Assembly (NCBI GenBank): GCA_018389105.1
Contig: JACATO010002138.1
Location: 682,001 to 746,000, forward strand
Origin: Nautilus pompilius
Lineage: Eukaryota > Mollusca > Cephalopoda > Nautilida > Nautilidae
Direction of reading: 5' to 3'
DNA length: 64,000 nt
Of the stretch, positions 36,601 through 48,600 are shown in pieces. Under the pieces are notes generated by a model that made no database searches, was not told the origin of the DNA, and saw nothing but the letters and a program-made list of their open reading frames with translations. The position numbers and the translations under genes were made by a program. Within the stretch, counting starts at the first letter, position 1. Each line of letters opens with the position of its first letter.

Positions 36601-39600
36601 GTGGTCTGTAGTGTAGAATCAAGATGGTGTATGTTACATCGATGTCCAGTTTGTCTTGGAAAACAGCCCTTTCATCCAAACTTAATCTCTGAGGAAGAAA
36701 CAACCTATAAACAGTGGACTCATACTGACCAAAACTCACCCGATCACCAGGACATCCACAATTTAGTCATACATCCAGGACATTACAGGAAGAGTGGATA
36801 ATCCCAATATATACAATTTTACTACTAAGGCTCAGTCTGGACATCTGAAACGTCTACTGCTCTGCTTATCTTGGTCTTTGCAGAGAACTATTCATTTATT
36901 ACAGGATGCCTTTCAGAGATTCTACTGGAACAACTCTCAGGCTATCCTACACCATTTTGCCATCTACTATAAAGACAACGACAAACTATAGATACTATGT
37001 GTATACTGCATCAGTTACCATCTTAAACATAACATGGTCACTGTCAGTGCTTTTCAGCGTTTTGTACTGCTACACATTAAATTGATTCTACCCAAAATAA
37101 AGCAGGTGATCTACTTCAGTAATGGTGCTGCATCCCAGTACAAAAATTATAAGAACCCTGTTAACTTCTGTAACCATCAAAATGATTTCAGTCTTTATGC
37201 AAAATGGCACTTTTTTGCCACTAGTCATGGAAAAAATGCTTGTAATGGCATTAGAGGAACAGTGAAACAGCTGGCAGCACGAGCCAGTTTGTAGCGCCCT
37301 CTACACAACAAACAGATATTAACACCGAGCTCTCTCTGAGTGGGCTTCAGGAGCAATGGCAGGGATAAAACTTTTATGTGACAGGAAAGGATAGAAGCTC
37401 ATGCAAAAAACTAGAGCCATGTTTTGCACAAGCAAAAATAGTCCCTGGGACAAGAAGTTACCATTGCTTCATTTCATCAACAACTACATTGCTTAGTGTC
37501 AAGAAAGTCTCCATTGATGATGCCTTTACAAAGGTGTCAATTTTTGGTAACATGATGCTCCTCCTGCAAGACAGGAAAACGCCCAATCCTGGATAGCATG
37601 TTGCTTATATATATATGATGGACATTGGTGGATTGGACTTGTACACGAGTCTTCTGAAGAGAATCAGGACTACCATATCAAATCCATGATACCTAAGGAC
37701 TCTTCAAAGTTGTTTAAGTGGCTAGCTAGGGATAATGTTTGGTGGGTACCATAAAGTGACATTTTGGTATAGAACCTCCAGCCAAAGCCACAAGAAGAAC
37801 ACAAAATTCAAAATGAGAAGCTCTCAAGTTACAAATTACACACAATCTTTCCCAACATTTTAGATAAGGCATCTACGTTTTTTTCAATTTCAGGATTGTA
37901 TGATGTACCTGTTGGACATTATCTCATTTTAGATGCACTAAAGCTCCTTCCTTATTTATTGCACACTAATTCTAATGGCAAATCTAAAATCTTCATTGTT
38001 AAATTAGTTTGTGTGCCACTTGTAAAGGGTTCTGTGGGAAATATTAATGATTTTATGATATTAAAAAAAAATTACCAAATATCTCAACATAACTAAAAAT
38101 ATACCAAAATGGATATTATTTGATAAATTATTTGATGGGGGAGATATAGAAGATAGCAAAATATGATGTGCTCTTTTAAGGGAAAAAAAATCCAAAATCC
38201 CTTCCACCAGGGCATGGCCCCTTAGTTTGGGTTATTTTTAGGGGTCGACCCACTCTGGCCACTAATGGTGCCACCTGTATCTTATTTTGGGAAGTTATTT
38301 TCATTGCTACATGAGCTCCATAAACCCAGATATCAAATCCCCAAAAGACAAGCTGTCACAGTTAGAAATGTAGGTGTGACAATTTTTTCAATATTAAATT
38401 TTTTTTTTCAATATAACGGGATTTTTTCTTCTTCCCATTTTCGGAGCACAAATGCTCCAAGGTATAACAGAAAAACTATACGTTATTGCTTTTCCCTGAT
38501 CTCTACCTATAAAAGTTTAACTGAAAAAAATATAAGATGCCAGCTCTTACAGTTTCTGAATGATATGCCTCTAAAAATGGCTCTGAGTAAAAAGTGTTTT
38601 TTGTGGGTGGGTGGGTCTAACTCAGTAACCAATATGAATTTTGAAGCCAGATTTTCAGACAGTACCCCAGATACATAGGTCTAACTACATGCCAAATTAG
38701 AACAAAATCAAGAGAAGATCACATAAGAAGGTTTTCCAAATCTGGTTGATTTGAAACAGAATGACCCTACAGTGTAATTGACAATAACATCCAAAATTCA
38801 GCAAAGAGACTCTAAAGGGCAAGAATGACTAATTCTGTGTCCTCTTGAAATGGTTCAAAGGTACTGATGTGCACAGATTAAATTTGATCAACTAAAATGC
38901 TGTATTTCTCAAAAAACCAAAGGAAATCACCATTAGGAGGAAATGAAAATGACATGAATCTCAGCTGGATTTCTTGGTGAAGCATTAGCACAATATTGTT
39001 GTGAAGAAGCAGTGGAGAGAGGTCAGTGATGTTAACTCTGAGATGAGGATGGAGTGCCTTCATCAGTTTTTCTGCTCTTTATTAAGAACTTTCTCCAAAG
39101 GACACCTGCATTATGGATGAACTGGGATACTTCTGGAGTAAACTCCAGAGACTATGCACACGTTTTGGTGCAAGAGTGTGTCAGAGGAAAGAAGACAGGA
39201 GCATCTGACTTTCTTGTGTGGCTCAAACATGACAGACTCTAGGAACTTGTCTCTTTTTGCTATTGGGAAATTTGCAAGTGTCTGTTACTTCAAGGGATTC
39301 TGCTATGTATGTGCCAATGCAATCCTGAAGCAACTTATGGGTCTGGAAGGTTTCCATTTTGTTTGAAGAGTACACCTGGAAGTTGGATTACTCCCTGAAT
39401 TGCAAAATCTAAGTCACCCTGCCATTCCAGGTCTGAAAAACATTTGATTTGTTCATCTCCCCAAAAATATTGCATCAAATCTCTAGCTGATGGATGCTAT
39501 CACCTTAAAAAATGATGTATGCTATCACCTTAAAAAGACTGATTGCCTATATGTTGAAGACTCCATTCTCACTGAATCTCTTGGATGCACTCTAGATGGC

Positions 39601-42600
39601 TGCCACTCCTTGGTCTGAAATTTTGGATTAAAAAATTGCTAACTTTTTGCTGTGCTGTATTTAAACAACTGGATGAGGCTGTTCTTAATTAGCAGGGGAA
39701 AGATCAAGAGTTTTATTCCATCTGAGAGTGCTTGAATCAGGAAATTCAAAGGATGTGATGCTGGCTGAATTCATCAGAGTCAATACTTCATTACCAGAAT
39801 GACTCAGAACCTTCTCATTAGAACTTCTCTGAACAACCAGAAACCAAAGATGACGACAACAGCCATGGAAAAAAGAGGAGGAAGGTGAAGAGCCTCCACA
39901 TGATCCACAATTTGTTGTAAACTGACTGGTGATGCTGGATGAGATCCAGTACTCTGACAGTTCTTTGGTTGGTATGAAGGAATTCAAAATTATTGAAAAG
40001 TTTGTAAATACTATTAGTTGACAACAAACTGTGAAAAAAATGAAAGACAAACCCTGTTGGATTACTTTCTGAAAAAGTGCTCTTGATAGATAAATCTTTT
40101 AGTAAATTGTGCCTTTTGCAACCAATCAGACTTTTTCTCAGAAGGCCGATGGTACTGCCATATGTTATGTTTTTGCTCTACGTCATGGTTATGAATAATT
40201 TTGGACAGTTAGCCTCCAGTGACATCAGATTAAGCGATATATACTACAAAAACAAACTGAATACAGGGTTAATTCTGATGTATTTTTTAATATGAAGCAA
40301 CATTAGAAGGAAACATGTAGTTTTCGTAATTTTTAGGGGCAAAAAATTCCTTATTTAATGCTAAGTAGTTCCCTTAAGCTACCACTTTCCTCCATTTATG
40401 TTTAAAAATCTTTTTTTAAATCAATAAATATTGTTTTGATTTTGAAACTCTAAACTATTCTAATTTAAATCAGAAAGATGTGCTGTGCTTCAGTTTCTGT
40501 CATGTATTATTTAGTTAACAACATTGGAAAGAAGTCAAATTTGTTTTATTTATGGAAGTGCATGAAAAAGAGTGAGAAATCTCTTGTTGCCTAAGAGGAG
40601 AATAATGTGCCCTGATTTTCTAGATACCAGCTCTGTTCACAGTTCTGGAGCAGATACTTTCATAATAGATAAAGATATTTTTAGCTGAAGGATTTGCAAG
40701 AGCAGCCACCATGCAGTGGGCCTACAGTTTCCTCCTCGTTTCTTCTGACGAGGAAAATGTTATGAAGGTTTTTTTTTTTCATAGTAATTGTATTAAATCC
40801 CATTTACCAGCAGCAGTTTAAGCTTTGGCAAAAAAGATGCTTGAGCTGACATTGAGTTATATATTACAAATCGGTTAATCAAGCATTAATCCCTTGGCCA
40901 GAATTTGTTGCTTTCTGAGAAATCTAACACCGGATTAGTGGTGGCTGTCAGGATTTACAAATTTGTTGGCAAAGATTATTTCTGTTTGAGAGACAGGTAC
41001 AAGGCCATCTGGAACTCTTGCCCTGACTGAGTGACCCCCTCTCTAGATCTGGCGGTTAGGTTAAGCAGCGTTAGATCTTTGATTACCTGGTAATGATGGG
41101 GAGTTTAAAGTTGGCGGGAGTAATTGCAACTATTTGTCTAAAAGTGTGAGAAGCCGAGGCAGAAACTATAAATAGCTTTCTGATTTTGAGAGTTTTGCCC
41201 TTTCTTTAATAAAATGAAAACAAACTAAAATATATAATTAAAAGTGGGTAATAGACAGTGATTGAGAAAAAAATCCAAAAACTGTTTAAACTATATTATT
41301 TGGGCCTTTTAAATGGTTTTAGAAATAACATTCTATGTGGTCACCACCTGTATGAGTACTGTTTGTTTTTTGCTTTTTATTTAATACAGATGTGACCATG
41401 ATGTAGCTGGTTAATTTAGTTAAGGTTTATGGATATTTGTGAACGGCGGTACAGGAGGAGGGGCTAAAGTGTTGGTCGTTACCTACATGTAAAACCTTAA
41501 CAACCAATGTGTCACGTGGTTTGAGATCAGAACAGGTTACTTAGCTGCCTACTATTGAAACATTTATTACAGATTAACATAATCACACTTCAGAATAGTA
41601 CTAAACCCCGTGATGGGGGTGGTGGGGAGATTTCTGAAACCGGTTTACTGCTAATAAGTTTATGGGAAATATTTGAACTAACATGCTACTTTATGTATTC
41701 TTATCTTACATGCAATAGAGCACTTAATAACACTCAACTAGGTAGTGTAAATATTCATGCGTGCATTGTTAAAGTAATCAATGGTGAAATATAGAAGGTA
41801 CTTAATTCATTAGGGAGGGAATGACTTTTACACAGTCCCAGATTTGTGATCTGTACCGATCCTAATACTGACAGCATCTGCAAGTGATTGTTATGGATTT
41901 TAAAAGAATTTTAGAAATCTGCAGAATTTAAGAGAAAGAAATAAACCCAAATAAGCTGAAAAGATGCATGATAGTTAACTATAGCATGGAAATTATACAT
42001 TGTTTTGTTTTTTTTTTAAAAAAAAACTATTCCATTAAAGAATGGTGCTATGGAGTGGCTATATTTCTGGTATAAATGTTATAGATTTTTTTTGCTTTTA
42101 AGTGGTTGAATAAATTAGCAATAAACTTCTGATTAGTGTTTGGGAAAGGAGTAGCTTTCACTTGAATAACTTTGCTGGCTTCATTTCGGGTTTGTGGATA
42201 TCCTCCCTGAGCATTAATCTGCAGAATTATTTCTTCGTCAATCACTTGAGTTCTGTGAAGCCAGGAGACCATGTCACAGAATTCGCCTTTGAAGTTTTAT
42301 TGGAATCCAGACATCTGAAGGAATGTCAGGAATGAGTCAGATTTTATTACTTTTATTACACCATTACATGTCATACGTAACGGTCGAGTGGGAAATAAAA
42401 AAAAATTTAAAAAAAAAAAAGAAAGAAAGATCTGCAGTGGTTGTGGGGGGAGAAAGAAAAGGGGTGGTGGTTTGATTTGTGTCTAGCCTTTAATACATTA
42501 CCTTTGCAACTGCTTACAATTAAATGAAAATTGCAGAGCGGGTTTCATGCTGCGGAGAACCATTTGAGGCATGTGGCTCGTGGAATGGGATTTCAAATGA

Positions 42601-45600
42601 TTGATACAGGTTGAAAAATTTCAGGCATGTTGTAGCAAGGTTCAGCGTGTCATGTGTGTACACCTTTTAAAAAAAAATAATCAAAACAAAACTAGCATTT
42701 GCTTGAAGGCATTTACTCTGCATTCAAGAAAGCAAATATTTCAGTGGGTCTGTGTGTTATCAAGAACAGAAAGAAGCTTAAAGAGTGATGACTGAAATTA
42801 CTTTTGGTAGTTTTGCAAGCTCTAGAAACATCTCAGAGGCTGAGCAGGACATTGAACCCTAACTGTCCTGCAGTGTCCGTGCCAAGTCAACCTGTTCATG
42901 GTGCGGGGTTTTTGGACGAATAAAAACTATTCGGCAGTGTGGTTGCTTCGGCTGTGTTGGCCACCCAGATTTTGACTGGCTTGGTTTGACGTAGCCCCCT
43001 CTGGTGGGGCTTCTTTTTGCTCTTCGCCAGCTGGTTTCCTCTGATGTCTAAGAAAATGAAGCACCCGAGTCCCTGCCAGTGGAGCACAAAGGGAGAGGTG
43101 CGACGCAAGCAATTACTGCTATAAACAGCTCGTGTGTAGTTTTGCCATCGGTGATGACTTTATTTCAACAAAATAATGTGATCAATCAGTTTATCTAGTT
43201 CAGCTAGTGTTTCTTAATGATATTATTCCCCCCCCAAAAGGATTCAAACAGACAATGCAAAACAATGGTTTACAAATTATTATTTTTCTTATTAGGACAT
43301 TAAGTTCCCTTTTTTTCTTATCATCATCATATATAGCACCACACATGAAGTTGGAAAAAAAAGGTGGAGAATTAGCTTTCCACTAAATTTCTAATTCATA
43401 AGTGGCCATATGTGAAGGTCGTACTTCTTCTTCAGTAATCCAGATGTTGACAGCTTTGTATTCTCCCTCTCTCTCCCTCAATTGTTAAGTTTCAAATTGT
43501 GTACAGCAATTTTTACCTTAGTTATACCTAGCTTAGAAACATTAGTTAGTATTTGAGTGAATTAGCTATGTATTTAGTCAGCATACTCATAATTCAAAAT
43601 GTGGGGTTGGAGCAATATACTGATTTGTCATTACAAAAGTTTATATTAATGAGGAACATCCCCCCCCCCAATGGCTTTAACATGTGCTGACTAATATAGA
43701 TTTAAAGGGTAGTTGAGTGCAAATGCACCCCAGGGTATACAGACAGTTAAATGAAGATTGGATTTTTGTGAAGGCACTATTGATGTCTTAGCATTTTAAA
43801 ACATTCATTAAAAAAATTAAATACATCTGCAAAAGGAAGAACTGATGGCATGGGTATTAAATGAAAAATAAACTCTACGGTGTAAAAAGGAAGTATTTAT
43901 ATAATTCAAGAAAAGTTTTTTAAAAAAATATTTTAAAGGCTATGGTTTTTTATTCTGAATTATGCTACAAATTTTTCTGTAACATCACTTTAGATATGAA
44001 ACAGCTTATGGAACAGGTAGTCATGTTGTGTAATGACACTTTGAAACTTAGCTTCTGCATTAATCTTAAAGTAAAATCAGTTTTTCACTTTTGACATTCC
44101 AAATTTCTAAAATATTGCTTTTTTGTTGCTTCACTTGCTGCTGTATAGCAAACATGTTTGTGTACAGAAAGAGAAGTTTTATACAAGAGCCAAACTGTAG
44201 TGTAGTTATACCGATGCCTGTTGCTGCTGCGTAGATTTCACCACCTTAGATGTTGGAAGGTAACACGGCCTGGTTCTAGATTGCAGAGCGCCTACCCCTT
44301 TTGCCATTTGTTTGAAAGTGTGTTTTGTTTTTTTCCACCTACACATTAGGTTAGATTTGGGTGACAGTGTTTCTAAGTATCTGCTTACACAACTCGTGTA
44401 ATATTTAAGAAAACAAACAAACTAGCGCTGGAAATTGGCTATCATTGAATAATTTCTTAATGTTGAAAAAAAAAACGCAACATTTTTTTTCTTTTCATGC
44501 ACTGTAGGAAAAAAGGGTTTTACTCATCTTGAGGATGCTCTGCACGTATGGAACTCTTATTGGAGAAAGTGTATTGGTCTATTAGCAGAGCACAGATTTA
44601 CTGGAATGTTTCCGGGTCAACATTTTAAATACAGCGGATGATTAGAAATACCAGATCCACCAAGTTTTAATTGTAGATGGTAATTGTTGGTGAATAGAGT
44701 AACCCAGTTTAGATTTCAAGCAAGCTTTATTTGGCTAATGGGTGACACAACCCTTTTGGGGAAAACTAAAGGCTTTGTTAGACAATGAAAAATAAGTGGA
44801 ACTGGCTGGCCACATAGATGACTAATGAAAAACAGCTAACTAATCACCACCTGAAACTTTTCAAGCCTGCAATTTGTAGGTTTTGAGGTGATGAACATTT
44901 TGGGGCCTAACCGACTTTTTGGTTATTGTGTTCTGTTTTATCTTCCACACACGCATGCATACCAAGATGACTCTCATCAAATTTGCCAGGAGGTCAAAGG
45001 TGTTTATAGTGTAGGAAATGTACATAAAACGTTATTTCATGCTACAGAACACACAAACACACTCTCTCTCTATTTAAATAAGTTGAAGAATACTTTGTCT
45101 CTTCCAGATTTCTCTCAATGGCCTTGAAGTACTCTGTCTTATGGTTGATCGGATGGGGGAGGACTTTCGACCATATGTTACAACTGGTGAGTTACCTTCT
45201 GATATATGTATACAGTATAGGAAATAATTATGGAAATATAGAAAAAATGTAAATAACATTTAATAGAATTGCTTCTCATGTAAAAATGGAATGTTCCATA
45301 GTACAGTCATGTGTTGATTTAGTACAATGAAATTGGTTGTTGTACAAACAAGGTGCCACAATCCTGCAGAATGTCTATTCTTTTATAGTCTGTGATATTA
45401 TTGTAATGTGGTGAATGTTTGGTGACTGTTATAGCTCTTGAGAGGGCAGTAACACAGGACAAGCATATATAAATCAAAGTGTTAGCTAGTGAAGGTTATT
45501 CCACGTGACAAAATGCAGTTGAACTTCAGAGACTCTGAGGAGGACACTTGAAACTTGTACTGGGGACAATAGACACAGGTGAGAAAGGAAACCCAAATTC

Positions 45601-48600
45601 TCCAAAATTGATGCTAAATACCTCAGAGTATATTCTATACATGCTAGACAAGCCAGTAAAGATCTTGTGAATGATCTAGTGGCAAGTATGGGTGCTGATT
45701 TCTTTAAGAACAATAAGATACACATTAGTTTGAAGTGATCTCATTAGATATGTAGCTTCCAAAAAAACTTTTGTTGAGAGGCAACCAAATGGCATAGTTT
45801 AAATGGGCAGCAAAAATGAAACGGTGGGATGACCAAACCTAGAAAAATGTGCTTTTTATAGATGAATCCAAGATTTCACTGTTTGGTAATAATCAACAGC
45901 AGTTAGTTTGAGGGTGGACCAGATAATGATGTAACAGTCAGTGTACAACAGCTATGTGGGCTGCATATAAGCCAAGGGTATTGGAGATTTGCATAAAATC
46001 AAAGGTATGCTGACTGCTGATAGGTATAGACCATACTAATCCCTCAGGAATGCATCTTCTTGGACAGGAATTATTAATCTAACATTACATTGACTCCCAA
46101 GCATTAATGCTAATATGGTGGAAAACTTAAAAATGCTTTGGTTTGCGCAAAGTTTTGATATGAACGCCATTGATGTTATATGAAGTTGTATGGCTACTGA
46201 GAAAGTCAAATGGCAATCAGACATCTTGGATGAATTGTAGGTGGTATTACAGGATGTTTGGAATAACATTCCACACTTATACCTCGATAAGCTGTAAAAG
46301 GGAATGAAAACAAAGTGTCATACTTTATTTAAAGCAAAGAGCTCTCATTTCATATACTAATGCACTATACATATTTTTGTTTTTGTATATTTTCTCTAAT
46401 AATGTATTTTGTATGTATTACAGTAGAAACTCACTAATTGAACTTTAATGTGGCTAACCCTATATTGGATAAGTGAAATGTTGATTTGAACAGTAGCTAT
46501 TTATTAGTGGTGCCCTCCCCTCCACAAAAAAAAACCTGATTATGGGCAGTCTTTGTTTGGATACTGCACGAATAGCATGTTTCCAATCTCTACAGGGGGC
46601 TCCAGTTAATCTCTGAAAGATAGTTATTTATCATTTTTGGCTGTTCATGAACTTCTTGTTGGAAAAACTCTATAAAACGTTTGTGCGCTCTGGACACGCA
46701 CCTCTCTCTAGCTAAAATGCAACGGTGTTTTCAATGGGTTAAATATGCATTGTAGCATTTTTGTGCCTGTATGACTCAGATAACCTGGAGTGTTGGAAGA
46801 ATGAATATTGGATAAGTGGGCTTCTATTGTATATACGTCTCTCAGTTGCAGTTACTCATTATCTGTGCATATCCTGTGTGTGTTTCCATCATTATTTCCG
46901 TGTGTGTGTGTAAATTATTTGACTGCAACATAAAAATAATTTCTTTAAAAAATTTTCATTTAGGAAAGATTAGATGATTGAGCTCTGATAGGCAACACTT
47001 TTTAATTTTACAATATAATAATCAAAAGGTTGTATTTAAATTGAACTAAGAGAATTAGATATAAAATAGGAATTAGCTGGAACTATGCAAAGAGAAAGGA
47101 TGCCTTGAAAGTGGTATAGTTGCCTGCCATGATTATGTTTGGTATCAGGATAAAGGAAGGTGGGGCTCTCAACAACAAGGGGATTCTGTGGGTCTTGGAG
47201 CTTGTCAGATGGAAAAACACTGACACCCCCCAACATTATTGCACTTTCTGTACATTAATGTTTATGCTAACGAATTGCTACTTGTTAATGATGCAGTATT
47301 TAGCACACTATAAATTAAATACCTTTTTTATTAATTGGAAGGTTTGAAAATGCTTTTCTGTTCTAGCACATTTTTTAAAGTGGTCAAATAATAATTTTTT
47401 TTTTTTTTACAAGCACTGTATATCCATGTAGATTAAAGGTGTGTTGAAGTGTCTGTGACTACTGTGTTTTGGCTGAAATGGTTTGCCAACCCAATTGAGG
47501 ATCGGTGAAAGTTTTCAGATTTCACTTAGAATCTTAAGTTGGAAATTTTATCTTCTTTTGGCTGGAAAAGGTTCATGCACATAATTAGGGTGGTGGACTT
47601 TGTTTGGTTAGTGAGGTAGCAACTTTACGCCCCTTTCTCTCTCCACACCCTCCTACATATGCCTGCAGCAAGAGGCTGCTGAGCCATGGTTCACACCATA
47701 TGGAATCTCCAGATTTTGATAGCGTGAACCACTTAACAAAGTAACATCATCTGACAACAGCTCAACTTTTGCCTGTATTTTCCTATATTCTAATGTGAAC
47801 TATTGCTTTACTCTTGTTTGGTTCTTGAACATTCTATTCCAGTAGATGGCAGACACAGAGAGCTAAAAGACCTAGTAATACAGTTTGTAAGTTGTCATAG
47901 GTTCTCGATACAGAAGATTTGGGTGCTCACAGCTAATTACAGTAGTAATCTTGGATGTGATCATCCTGGAGCATTCTGGTTTTTAAGGCACATTTGGGTA
48001 CTCGAACAACCAGCTTGGTGTTACAAAATGGAAATTCCAAAAAAAGCCAATTAGTCTTTTTTTAAAAGTGTGTTTGGTATATTTAAAAGCAGGCATTTTC
48101 CACTAGATAGGAGACTTTCAGTCGTCTGGCATTGACAAAAAAAAAAAAAAAATAAGTGGAGAAGAGGAGAGAAAAACAGCAACAAAAACAACCAAACCTG
48201 TAGCTCATTTGACTGCATTGTTGATGATGTTGCTTAGCAATTTTTTGTTGTTGTTGTTGTTGATTTTTTTGCACTGAGTTATTTGTATTTTATTTTTGTG
48301 ATATTGACTGAATTTAACTCTTGACAGCAGCAAATTCTTTCTGCCTTGATGATTTGAAGACTAATCATTTGCTGCCTAAAACATGTCGATATACTTATAT
48401 ACTTGTTACAGACGAGATGCATCAGTAGTTGCTTAATTTATTTATCGACAAACACTTGCTTCAAGAGCTACCTGAAGTCTTCCATCTTTTATTTTAAAAC
48501 GAGGGTGTTATGATTAATGTCTAGAATACAACCCCTATACAGGATGACTTTTCATTAACTGGGTTATCAAAAAAAGGAACATTAATGGCTTGAGCAAATT

